Source of the DNA: Pinus tabuliformis
Lineage: Eukaryota; Streptophyta; Pinopsida; Pinales; Pinaceae
Reading direction: 5' to 3'
NCBI GenBank assembly: GCA_031772625.1
Contig: CM062816.1
Location: forward strand, 833,008,071 to 833,072,070
Length of the DNA: 64,000 nucleotides
Shown here: one piece after another, positions 1 to 11,600 of the stretch
Numbering within the stretch: position 1 is the first letter of the stretch
How the letters are laid out: each line of letters begins with the position of its first letter
The notes under the pieces: model-generated
Database searches by the model: none
Seen by the model: only the letters and a program-made list of their open reading frames with translations
What the model was told of the DNA's origin: nothing
Made by a program: the position numbers and the translations under genes

Positions 1-1
1 T

Positions 2-2848
2 GGGCATACAAATTACAGCGTTTGGAAGGAGAGAATGCAGAGTATATTTGAGGAGGCAGAAGTCTGTGATATCATGGTGCATACCACACAAAACCCTGTT
101 GTTGTGCCTACTGATGCTACTCAGTTGACAACATATAATAAAAAGAACAACAAGGGTAAGAGGCTGATTCTAGACGGAATCAAAGACCATTGCATTCCTC
201 ATGTGAAAGGAAAGAGCAATGCCCATGAGATGTGGACAACATTGTCCAATCTCTACCAGAGTACCAATGAGAACCGGAAGATGGTCCTGAAGGAGAAGCT
301 GAAGAACATTAAGATTGGTAATGATAATGCAACTGGATATCTCACAAAGATTATTAATGTGAGAGATGAGTTGGTAGCAATTGGAGAGGCCATTCCACCC
401 ACTGAGTTGGTGCGGATTGCAGTGAATGGCCTCCCCCGTTCATGGTTGAACTTTGCTGATGGGGTTTGTGCACGTGAGGCCCTTCCCACATGGGAGAGGT
501 TTTGGGATGATTACATTTAGACAGAGATCAGGAAAGGTCAGCTTGGGGCAGCCAAGCCAGTTGAGCAGGATGAGGATGTAGCACTGGTGGCGGGAGGCAA
601 GAAAGGCAAAAGGAAAAAGCAGGCTTCCACAAGCAGTGGTGGGGGCAAAGACAAAGGTAAAGGTAAACAGGGGAACACACAGAAGGACTATTCCAAGGTG
701 AAGTGTTGGAATTGTCAAAAGATGAGACACTATGCAGTTGTGTGTCCGGAGAAGAAGAAGAAAAAGGGGAAGAACCGGGACGTGGCAGCTTCAGCAGAGA
801 TTGAGGACTTTGCAGGTCGTTTTGACCGGGAGTTTGCGTTCACTATGTGTGAGTCCTCTAGTGGAGGATCACCTGCCACACAGGTTCAGAGGGAGCATGC
901 TTTTCCCTCGATTAGCGGAGCATCTTCAGGTATCTGGTATGTGGACAGTGGGGCTTCACGTCACATGACAGGAGTCTGTGGGTACTTCTCAGAGCTTTCA
1001 GAGAGTGGCACTGATATAGAGGTAGTACTCGGTGATGACAGAGTTGTTAGAGCAGTCGGGGTGGGGACACTGACATTTCAGAGGGAGTCCAAACCTCCCT
1101 TGAAAGTGTCAGATGTTCTTTATGTGCCAGGGATGAGGAAGAACCTCATATCCGTCTCAGCTTTGGAGGACAGAGGATATGAGGTACTGTTCAGGGGAGG
1201 ACAGGTGTTGATGTATCCCAGGGGCACTCCAGCTGATTCAACTAGAGTGATAGGTGTATGCCATGCAAAGGTGTACAAGTTTGCATTCCAGCCCCTTTTG
1301 GCATTGAGCAGTAGTACCGACAGCAGAGTTAGCAGTTCTGAGCTGTGTGAGATTTGGCACCGCAGGATGGGACATACGTATCATGGAGCCTTGAGGACAT
1401 TGCGGGAGATCACTACAGGTGTGCCAGATTTCAGTACTGAACACTTTGATACTTGCAGAGGCTGTGCGATGGGCAAGTTTGCCAAATCCCCTTTTCCCAG
1501 CAGTGACAGCAGAGCGACTGGGATACTTGATTTGATTCATTCCGATGTGAGCGGTCGGATGTCTCATGTTTCCTTGAGTGGATATGAGTACTTTGTTTTA
1601 TTCATTGATGATCACTCTAGGAGGACCTGGATTTATTTTTTGAAGACCAAGAGTGAGGTCTTCAAGCGGTTTCAGGAGTTCAGAGCTCTTGTGGAGACAC
1701 AAACAGGTCGAACGATCAAGTCCCTGAGGTCGGACAATAGAGGAGAGTACACCTTTGGAGAGTTTGTTGACTATTGTGCGGAGGCAGGCATTAGGAGGGA
1801 GTTCACTGTTCCTTACAACCCCCAACAGAACGGGGTTGCAGAGAGGAAGAACAGATCCATCATAGGGGCTGCCAAAGCCATGTTACATGATTAGGGGTTT
1901 CCATTGTTCTTGTGGGCAGAGGCCTGCAACACAGCTGTTTACTTGCAGAACAGGAGTCTGCATCGTGTCTTGGGGCACATGACTCTGGAAGAGGCTTTCT
2001 CTGGGAAGAAGCCTGATATTGGACATCTTCATATCTTTGGATGCATTACATACTCCTATATACCCAAGGAGAAGAGGACTAAACTAGAGCCCACCGCAGA
2101 GAAGGGTATCTTTGTGGGCTATAGTGAGACCTCAAAGGCCTTTCGGATTTACATTCCTGCACAGAGGAGAGTTGTTGTTAGACGGGATGTGAAGTTCGAG
2201 GAGGACAGGGCCTTTAGGAGGTCACGGGAGTTAGAGTATCTGGATCAGCAAGACCCTCAGCAGCAGTTGAGTCAGTCGCAGGGATCCAGTGGGCAGGGAT
2301 CAAGAGGATCAAGAGGTACATCTATGAGGATGTCAGGTCCGTCAGTGAGCAGTGGCTCACCGAGCCAGAGGGGTGGTGCTTCGGGCAACATGCAGAGCAA
2401 TTCACTACGGAGTCCACTGATGGACAGTTCACACGGTACCTCAGCTTCTACAGGTTCAGGTGCAGGCAGGAGGACAGCAGACAGACAGTCAGGAGTTCAG
2501 GCTCCTGATGATGATGAGGAGGAGGAGTTCCATTCTTCGGTGGGAGAAGTGCGCTCAGGGAAAAGGAAGCCCAAGTGGCTTCAGGACACCTTGAGAGATG
2601 CCTCATCTGTTGCTGAGCTGAAGAGGCCGGTCAGAGAGAGTAGACCACCTGAGAGGTTTTGTAGCTATATGGCGATGGTTACCAGCATCCTTGATTTTGA
2701 GCTTTCTAGCTATGAGGAGGCAGCTAGCCAGCAGGTCTGGAGAGAGGCCATGCAGGAGGAGTATTCTTCTATTATGAAGAATGATGTTTGGGAGGTGGTG
2801 CCGAGGCCTGAGGGCAAATCCGTGGTTACTTCCAGATGGCTTTACATT
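2..2848 (+). pseudogene. Ty1/copia gag-pol, 5' part, two internal stops, truncated in RT
   Basis: One reading frame runs from the window edge to about 2848. In order: gag of the UBN2/Retrotran_gag type (start NYSVWKERM), a basic linker, a CCHC zinc knuckle (CWNCQKMRHYAVVC, about 703-744), an aspartic protease with DSGAS (943-957), a GAG-pre-integrase zinc-binding segment (HRRMGH), and an integrase core with HSDVSG, RSDNRGEY and QNGVAERKN. After a Ser/Gln/Gly-rich linker the reverse transcriptase begins (NDVWEVVPRP..SRWLY) and then stops matching at about 2848, where LTR-like sequence follows. Stops at 518-520 and 1892-1894 lie in frame. The second stands where the family reads MLHDQ, so it is a CAG to TAG change; the first is probably the same. 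The element is non-functional. Its 5' LTR is outside the window. Confidence 0.93.
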
Positions 2849-3051
2849 TGGTTACTTCCAAATGGCTGTTTATTACTGTTGTTTTTTATTTCTGCAATTT
2901 CCAGCATTCTGTAAAATTTCCAGAATTTGTGTTTTCAGCAAATTTATTTTTTCCAGCTTGTTAAATGTATGGTTATGGGAAAGGGCATTTAACTATATGG
3001 GAAAAATAAGGAGAAACTGAAAATCGGGGTGGGAAATGAGAAATTTCTACA
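2849..3051 (+). repeat. 3' end of the copia LTR joined directly to RT sequence
   Basis: This segment aligns by eye with the last 200 bases of the LTR of the copia element at 35980-39956 (shared blocks around CTGCAATTTC.AGC, TTTGTGTTTTCAG and GAGAAATTTC). It ends in TTTCTACA at 3051, a proper LTR CA end. The join to the RT gene lies between two near-identical 18-base copies of GGTTACTTCCAGATGGCT (2824-2841 and 2853-2870, one mismatch). This suggests an internal deletion by template switching at microhomology. Confidence 0.7.
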
Positions 3052-3096
3052 TAAGTGATAAACAAAATTGTCGGACTGAGAATGGATATAACCATC

Positions 3097-3924
3097 CTAG
3101 ATTAATTTTTTGTGGAAACTTCCAATCACTAGAAAATTGTAATGAATTGTTATCATAGGGCTGGATTCTGCAAACTTCAATATCCTTTGAACATAAATTT
3201 GTTGCTTCCATTTTGAATGGTTCAAATATGTAGATTGACTTAGTTGTCTACTCTTGTGATTCAGATGTCGATAAGGAGTTCTCTTGGTTGGATTTTTATG
3301 TGTGACAATTTCTTGATTTACTTCAGGTACCATTGTTGTTGAGTTGGCTACTGAATCATCACTTGGAATTTCCATTGTTTGAACTGCAACATTTGAATAT
3401 GTTTTAATTTCTATTGGTTTCTCATCTTCTTGAGTTGTGATATTACTTGGATCGGTATTTGTTCTTTTATCTTTGACTTGGATTGTTACGACTGGAGACT
3501 TTAATACTTCTTCTAACTTGTCATTTAGTGGCTTCTTATCACTTTTAGGCTTTATTTGCATAAGAAGGTTTTGGTTATGATTCCTTAGACGTAAAAGCCC
3601 TTCGCTTTCTGAATTGTTGACTTTATTCTTAGTATCCTTCTCATCTTTTAAACTTTTGATTTGTTCTAGTAATTTTTGATTAAGGTTCTTTAAGTGTAAA
3701 TTTTCTTCTTCTCTGTTTGATAAACTTTCGTTGAGCTTGTTAAAACTTTCATTTTCTTGTTCTAACTTGTGCTTCTTAGTTTTACACTTTTTGACTTGTG
3801 CAAGTGGTTTTTGGATATGATCTTTTAAACAAAAATTTTCTTTGTTTTTATTGGATATGACCTCCTCAACTTCTTTTCGCTTCTCCGGTATTGTGTTTTG
3901 ATTCTTTTGAGGTATTAATTTCAT
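3097..3924 (-). pseudogene. Coiled-coil ORF of minus-strand LTR element X
   Basis: The ORF has 275 codons, very rich in Lys, Glu, Asn and Gln, with repeated heptad-like blocks (NLHLKNLNQKLLEQIKSLKD and similar) over the first 130 residues, so a long coiled coil is likely. No catalytic motif is visible. It lies downstream, in the minus direction, of the retropepsin-like ORF at 4017-4241 and is separated from it by about 90 bases. The spacing suggests that both belong to the same non-autonomous element. It could be a gag-pol linker or a lineage-specific ORF. I do not recognise a named family. Confidence 0.45.
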
Positions 3925-4016
3925 AATATCTTTAAAGTATTATGAAGAAGGCATTATTGATTGTGACTTCATTGTCATGTCTCAGAATGTGATCATCCTT
4001 TCCTTATAAGAAAACG

Positions 4017-4241
4017 TCATTTTTTTTTCTCTATGTTTAACATAAGCGTACCCAATTTTTTAAACCAAGGTTGACCAAGAATTATGTCAACCTTTCTGTC
4101 ATACATGGTTATAACACGAAATTGAGATACATACTCATAATGATCCACTGTCACTTGTAAATCATTAATTTCGTATTTTTTTTTACCAAAAATTTCTTTT
4201 GTTTCACCTACCTTGGCATTTGAGATTAATAGTTGATTCAC
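4017..4241 (-). pseudogene. Retropepsin-like fragment of element X
   Basis: The ORF has 74 residues ending in a retroviral-type protease core: VDIILGQPWFKKLGTLMLNI. The D-x-x-LG-x-PW block corresponds to the second half of the aspartic protease fold seen in plant gag-protease proteins, and element Y at 31103-31597 has the same block (MDVVLGYPWMESGGTINI). The first catalytic DTG/DSG half is not visible, so the domain is incomplete. It is coded on the minus strand, in agreement with the primer-binding site near 5721. Confidence 0.65.
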
Positions 4242-5720
4242 CAGATTAGCATTATTGTAATTTCATCATTGCTTGTATTGATAACGATATTAACTATTTT
4301 CCCTTGGATGTTCCCTTTTAACGCAATTATTCTGTAATCCTTGATAAAAAAACTTTTATAGGAAAATTTTCCTTCCTTTCTTTATGAATTAGGCTCCATT
4401 TTTTTAAAATAATGCTAAAAACTCCTTTATAACCTATGGACTTTATAACTAACATTCTTTTAATTATTATAAATTTATAATATATGTTATAAAATAACCA
4501 TTAGTTTTGGAGTTATGATTCTCGTTTTGATTTCGAATCAAACCTTTGGAAGGTCGTGACCTTGGAAATAGGCGTCACTGGATGCAGTGGCTCTCTTTAT
4601 TCGATTTTTTGTTTTAATCGATAAAATAACGCTACAATGGGATTGTAATACTGATAAATATAGGTAGCCTGCGGGGGATTGACCAATAGTGGAAGGGAAA
4701 AACTCGATAGGTTTGTTAGTGGAACTTTGGTGGTAGGGCGAATAGGCGAATGAATTTGTGGCAATGATGGTACGAAGAGATTGGCGGGGGAGCTCTTTGT
4801 AGAATTGCGTTGTGCAAAGCTCGTTGTTTTGTAGTGGCTACAATGACAGTGTGAGCAATGACGGTGCCTCTTACAGTATTAGGCGACAACAGATCAGGTG
4901 GAGGTGACGGTAAAAAGTGGGTTGCGGTAGTGAGAATCGGGTGGTGGTGGTGAAAAGGCTAACTAGGAATCGGTCGGATAGTGGCTTTGTAGCGACTTGT
5001 GGACGGTTACAATGATCGGTGGCAGCAATGGCTAGCTTGTTCAATGGGGGTGCATATGGCAGCTGTGGACAATCAATTGGCAGCAAACGACGATAAACTG
5101 TTTGGCGACAAAAAACTGAATGGTGGTGGCAGTTGGATTCGCGACTGTGCAGAAGGCAACGGGGTTGGGCTGAGCGACAGACAAAGGCTACAGCTGTCGA
5201 TCAGGCAACGATGGCGGCGGTGTGGCTGGTCAACAACTCAGGTACTGATAGCGTGGCTATGTGTGGCTTAGACGAGTTGTGATGATGGCTCGCTGGTCGG
5301 AAGCTTTGGCGGTCCAATTGTATTTTATTTTATTATCTCCTTTTGTAATTTTTTTTATATAGTTTTTTTTTTTAAATTAATTAATATTCTTATTTTTTAA
5401 ATAAGTAGTTTTTTTATGTAATATATATACATATATCTATATCTATTTATCTATATATATTTTATTTTAATTTTTTTTATTCCTTGGACTTTTTTCTGTT
5501 TTATGTATTTTTTTAAAAATTTAATTTAATTTAATTTTTCTAATATATAGATATTTTTATTTAATAATTTTGTGGCCAAAGGCGTAAATGTCGATATGAG
5601 AAACTCCAAATTCTTTTAGCGAAACACTTCACGACAACAATGTTGACGAATTTGACGGTTAAAGACTTGGATTGGAGAACACGACTTTGTGCAGCAGTGG
5701 AGCAGCCAGAGGATTGAATA
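4242..5720. other. Interior or flank of element X without a clear gene
   Basis: 4250-4500 is AT-rich. 4650-5290 is unusually G-rich on the plus strand, with repeated GTGGTGG and GGCAATGATGG words and short ORFs on both strands that look like composition effects. 5330-5560 is very AT-rich. I see no conserved domain; gag of element X was expected here and was not found. Confidence 0.5.
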
Positions 5721-5732
5721 TCTCTGATACCA
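5721..5732 (-). other. tRNA-Met-type primer-binding site of element X
   Basis: On the minus strand the bases read TGGTATCAGAGA, one base off the plant initiator-Met PBS TGGTATCAGAGC. It lies one base from the TGTAACG start of an LTR on the plus strand. Confidence 0.75.
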
Positions 5733-7351
5733 ATGTAACGAACAAAGTTTGTATACTCAAAGGAATGCTTTAATACCAATGTAATGAACAAGGTTCGTGT
5801 ACGCAATAATAATCTTCAGAATACTTGGTACATGAAGACATCCATTGAGGATAAGAAACATATGTTGAATAGTGTTTAAAAGAATTGATATGAGTTGATT
5901 ATAGCCGAGGGTGAGGGCCTGCTTATATGCCCTAGTGTAATATCCCGACTTTTGATTTTTCCTTAAATAAGATTAATAAAATAATTGGGGAAGTGCTAAG
6001 CGTAGCATAATTTTGTAATCCTGGGCATTGGAGACATTTTGGGTATGTGAGACTTAGGAGAAATCCAAAATCCAACCTTAGTGGAATGTGGTGGCAATCC
6101 CTCATGGAATATGCACCCCTTGGAGGAAAAGTTGATTGTGGGAAGGGGGTCGAAATAGTTGGCTAAGGGACCCAGAAGGAAAAATGAGGCAACAATTATA
6201 AATAGGGGGTTGAAGGTAGCATAGAGCACTTTTGATCATTTGACATTTTACACATTGTTGTTCAAGCTGTTCAGCTGAGTCACAAGTGCTGTTTAGCAAC
6301 AGAGGCTTCCAAGGGGAAATCTCACTCTCTTCTTCGGTGGACCCACGAGTGCCACCCTAGGGAGGTAAATTCTACTCATCTTTGGTAGTTGGCAGGATAC
6401 CACGCAGTTGCACGACTTTTTGGCATCAATGGGATGCAGAAAAGGGAGCTACGCATGGCTTGGAGAGGAATTGTGCTAGAGGGAACAGATATTTTGTTGT
6501 TGGGCTATTCCCTCACATAAATACTTGCCAAAAGGAGGAAATTTTGAAGAGCAATGGTGCCTTTCTTAGCGTAATGAATTGATGTGGCTGGCCTTGCTTT
6601 ATTTTTCCCCAAGACTGTGCAAGGAGTGGAGGAGGTTTTTGTGGGAGGCCCGGTGAGAGGGATTGAGGAGCTGGGTTTGTTAGGGATTTGATTGTAGGGG
6701 AGTTGGAGGAGATTTCCAAGCTTTTGAGGAGCAGAAAACGGTCCAACTATCATAAATGACTTTTTCCGGCAGAAGAGGAGGGCTCAGCATTTTGGGGTCA
6801 ATTTTGGAGCGTCAAAACTAGGACAAACCCTTTCTGGGTTTATTGAGGAGATGCCAAGATTAATTTGGCAAAATTTTCTAGGCAAATTTGAGCAGTTAAA
6901 CAGGGGTCCCAACCCAACCAACAGTTAGAGGAGCTAGGGGAAATTGGGCTGAAATTCCGAGGTCAACATTTGGCCAATTCCTTCATGGACTTTTGTGGGT
7001 TATTGGAGGAGAGCCCGAGGTTAATTTCCCGGAATTTTCTGAGCACCAAAGGATGCCCTAGCAACCATTTCTTTCCAGCCAGTAGTGGAGAATCCAGATT
7101 TCAAGGGCAGCGCAAAGCATAGAGGAGAAGTCACTTCCCATCATCCGGGCACCTTGTTTTCTCACTTGGGATTTGTCTAGCTTGCCCTTAGGAAGCCCAA
7201 GTGCACTTGTTCTTACCTATTGTACTCCTACCATGAAATTTAATAAAATGGCTCAACTTCTTTGGAGATAAATTGTTAATGTGTTGTTATTTTGCGGTGT
7301 TTTGATCTTTGGTTGCAATTAAGAAATTTATGGCTGCTATTTTTTTTTTTT

Positions 7352-8619
7352 GCTAAAGCAAGTGTGGATCCTTCTATTTCATTAAATCGAAAAAATAGTG
7401 TACAATTTTACAAGCGTGGAGCTCAAGACATCCAGGTCAGAACCTTATAGCCTTACAAATAAAACGCAAACCCAAGGAAAACGAACAGAAAAGTAACCTG
7501 GCTTCCTGAAAGCCCGTGAACTTTCCCGCTCACCGCTTTTGGAAAAGCACGAATCATCTAAACCGTTCAAAAAAAAGCACTGAGATCGACGGCCAAGGAA
7601 GAAAACGCTCAGTCAAAAAGACTGAAGAATAAAGGTCCGGCCCCCCAAGTTGCAAGATCAAACTCAATCGTTGATCTCCATTTACTAAATCCAACGGAAG
7701 ATGATGATATCGCTCCGGACAAGAAGGACTAACGTTAGTGAGCAGGGAAGAGCGGTTATCGGAACCGTCTCCCTGCCACGTGTTGGAGGTTGAGTGGCAT
7801 CGCTGCGAAATCTCCAAAACCGCTCCCCAAATGAAAGCAGTGCGATCAGCCCGAAACCGCCTGGGGGGCGGTATTCCATGCCGAGACCCCGAATACTTAA
7901 AAATCTGGCCCCCGGAAAAAACAGGGCTCTTCCTGCGTATGTGGATCTCCCTCGCTTGAACCTGGAACCCATAAAAGAAGAGAGGCTTGACACTGAACAA
8001 AGATCGGAGGGACTCGTTTCGTTGGGATACTCGCAAAATTTCCGGCGACCTCCCTCCAGCAAACCCCAACTTAAGAATTGCCCCATCAAACCGAAGAGAT
8101 TGACGACAGTGGAGGAAGCCGATAAACAAAAGAGCCTGAAGTTTAACCTCCATACTACAACTGTTGATTTGCCGCCTCCGGATCCAACGGCTGAGAATGA
8201 TTTCGCACGGGCCAAGATGGAGGAAAGATAATGTGCGATCAAGGGCGGTTTTCAAACCCATTCTCTGCCACGTGTCGCAGGATGTATGTGATCGCTGTGA
8301 AAACTCTAAAACCATTACCACCCTGAAGGCGGTGCGAACAGTCGGGAACCGCCTGGGAGGTGGTTTTGCACACTGGACCCCGCAAACTAAGACCACCAGC
8401 TGCCAAAAGGATTGGATCCGCTTGCAAACACATAACCTCTTCATCCTGGTTGGGATAATTAACTGGAGAGAGTGTTTCCACGAGCAATGACGTGGGGAAA
8501 AATTAGAGATCAACAACCCTCTTGCTCTTGCATCTAGGCTGCCCGACAGGGTGCCCTTCTTATCGGCTCCAATTGCCCACAAAGACACTACAACCGGGGG
8601 ACTATCAGATCGAGCTATT
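7352..8619 (-). repeat. LINE 3' UTR with imperfect 492-bp internal duplication
   Basis: Two modules in direct order match by eye: about 7683-7900 and 8175-8392, with shared blocks ATCCAACGG, TGCCACGTGT, ATCGCTG.GAAA, CAGTGCGA and AACCGCCTGGG.GG, each 492 bases apart. The region is more G+C-rich than its surroundings and is open for long stretches on both strands (for example 7554-8681 minus). These reading frames have no recognisable domain and are best seen as by-products of composition. Confidence 0.7.
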
Positions 8620-11600
8620 ATCCCTTGTTTTGAGTCTAAACACATCCCTGTCCTCTTCCGCCTGTGCGTCGCAAATAGCACTCAGTCTACTTGGACTTAA
8701 ATCCTGCCACTTCATCGACATATTATTCTCTGTGCAGCTAACTCCTTGGTTGGCCAAAAGATCCGCCAGCTTATTTTCCTTTCTGCGAACATGGTGGAAA
8801 CTAATAGTGCGCAGGCACTAAAGACGGCTTTGAATTCTTTGAAAGACCCGATTAAGCTTCCAATGCTTAGAGACTTTATCCGGGGCAGTTCCATTATGAA
8901 TTTTTTGCACTGTTTTGATAACTAGCTTCGAATCTGCCTCTATCTTGACGTTTAGACTGTTGCTCTGCTTCAGTGAATCTAGGCATTGTTCCATGTCCAT
9001 TAGTTCAACCATGTTATTGGTGGTTGTACCTAAGTGGCAATGAAAAATGGAAACGATACTACCCTTTGCATTTCTGAGGACCCCTCCATACCCTGTAGTT
9101 CCCGGGTTCCCTTTTGAAGCCCCATCAATGTTGTACTTTAAATAGCCCTTCGGAGGAGGATGCCAAAAATCCTTCTCCGCATCCCGACAAAATGGGTTTC
9201 CTGTCAAGGCCAAGGAGGGAAAGCCCATTCAACCCCAGCTACTTGAGAACATTTAAATCTGCATCTTAGGGGGGGCTTTTAGGGAGGAAGCGAACAATAG
9301 TTCTCACTGTCTCCTTGAGCTGTTTCAGTATTATCTCCAGCAGGTGCTGGGGGTTCTTTTTTTCCTCCTTAAAAATTCTTTTGTTTCTCTCTTTCCACAC
9401 GTTCCATATGATGACGCTAGGTGTGAGAGCCCAAGCTAAGTTAAGAATTTCATTCTCCGAGAAATTTTTCCTCCATATGCTGAGGGTGTTAATGATGCAC
9501 CCTCTGTCTCTATCAGATTGCTGAAAAATAGTAGCAAAAAAATCCCACAGCCAGGATGTGACAATGCAGTTGTTGAGTAAATGTTCCATAGTTTCTTCTT
9601 GAGATTCACAGAGCGGGCACTTGGAAGGCCCTTGAAACCCTCTTTTCCTAATGTCATCCCAAGTAAGGATTTTTTTGTGGTACACAACCCACATGAAGAG
9701 ATTGATTTTCAGCCACCCTTGATGCCTCCATAGATTTTGCCATATTTTCTCTGGACTCCGGGGATCCAATTCAAGAAGAATGCTTTTAGCTTCCTTAAGA
9801 ATGAAGGTACCCTCACTATTATTCCCCCATATCAGTGGGTCTTGTCCCTCTGCCACTAAGATCTTCCTTTTATCTAGTATTTTCCTGAGCTCCTCTACTT
9901 TGGTTTTCAGGAGATTGTTATTTCTGCATTCTACATTTCTCCATGTTCTCCACTTATCCGTAGGATGAGGATGTGTCCAGAAATCCTTAACCTTTATTAA
10001 CCCTTGGGAATTTGACTCTTGTTTAAGCTCATAAAATTCTTCTATAGCCAGAATTGGTTCTTGCTGCCACTTATCTTCCCAAAAAAGGGCAAGATTTCCA
10101 TCTCTAATTTCCCAGAAGCTATTCTCTTGTACTAGTCTTCTGTTCTCCCAGGCTTTGTTCCAAATATAAGAACCCTTTATATTTCCTGTCATTCTTATAA
10201 GATTACCATTCTGCCAGGAGCTGGCATATTTTTATTTCCAAATATTTTCCCATGGAGTCTCTGGATGCTGGACCCACCGCCACTGAAGTTTGGCCCCTAA
10301 AGTCTTACTGAGAATCTCTTGATCATCCAATCCAAGACCTCCATGGTTCTTGGGCTTGCAAATTTTATCCCAAGACACCAAGGCCCATTTTCTCTTAGAC
10401 TCCTCCTTGCCCCAAAGGAAGTTTCTTTGAATATTTCTCAATTGCTGAAGGACCCCTATTGGAGTAGGGAGGGCTGATAACATGAAAATAGGGATTGCTT
10501 GAAGCACTGCTTTTGTAAGAACTAACCTGCCAGCAAGGTTTAAAGATCTGATGGTCCATTTATTTACTTTGTCCTGCAACTTGTTGATCAAAGGTTCCCA
10601 TATACTTTTGAGCAAAGGTTTTGCAGTTAGAGGGACTCCTAAATATTTTGAAGGAAGGAAATCCCTTTGAAAGCCAAGAATTCTGGAGATATTTTTCTGA
10701 ATAACAATATTGGTATTGAAGAAGAAGATTTTAGACTTGGATAGATTAACTTCCATACCTGAAGCCGAGGCAAAAAGCCGCAAAATCTTTTTGTAGTTTG
10801 AAGCTTCTTGGATTGTGGGGATCCCCTGCAGTACTGTTGGTGAGTCAGGGGCTGACCATTGTTAGTAAGTTGCAGACCTTTGATCTTTCCTGCTGATTTC
10901 GCCTGCTTTATTGCTCTCCCCAGTCCTTCCATCATAATGATGAAAAGAAAGGGGGAGAGCGGGTCGCCCTGTCTGAGGCCTCTAGAGGGACTAAAAATCT
11001 CTGAGGGAGAGCCATTGACCAAAATAGAAAAACTGGTGGAGGTCACCAGTGCCATAACCCATCTGACCCAGCTGTGATCAAATCCAAAAGCAATCAACAT
11101 TTTCTTAAGGTAGACCCAATTTACCTTGTCATAAGCTTTGGCAATATCTAATTGCATGATCATACCCGCCTGCTTCTTGCTAGTTAAAGAGTGCACCACC
11201 TCATGCGCTTGTATGATATTATCCAGAATTTGTCTACCTTCCACATAACCTGATTGCTCTCCAGAAACCAGGACCGGAAGCAAAGGTTTGAGTCTGTTAG
11301 CCACAACCTTGGATATGATCTTATAGATAACGTTGCATAGGGCTATGGGTCTGTATTTATCCGGAGTTTGAGCAATTTCCTATTTGGGGATCAGGGCGAT
11401 GAAGGAAGTGTTGAGGGCCTTCAGAATGGTTTTGTTAGATCTGGAATCCTCCACAACCTTTAAAATGTCCTGCTTAACAATATTCCAGCAAGCTTTGAAA
11501 AAGTCCACATTGAACCCATCCGGGCCTGGAGCTTTGCCATTCTGCATGTCTTTGAGGACATCACTTAGTTCCCCTTCCGTTACTGGTCTGTTCAGGTTGA

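Noticed and set aside
3097..4241. Endogenous pararetrovirus (caulimovirid) fragment
   Set aside because: Only a half protease and a coiled coil are present, with a tRNA-Met PBS and TG..CA LTR; no movement protein or RT. A non-autonomous LTR element explains it better.
7554..8681. 375-codon minus-strand ORF and overlapping plus-strand ORFs
   Set aside because: They lie in the 3' UTR of the LINE, lack any known motif, and are open on both strands because of the local G+C content and a duplication.
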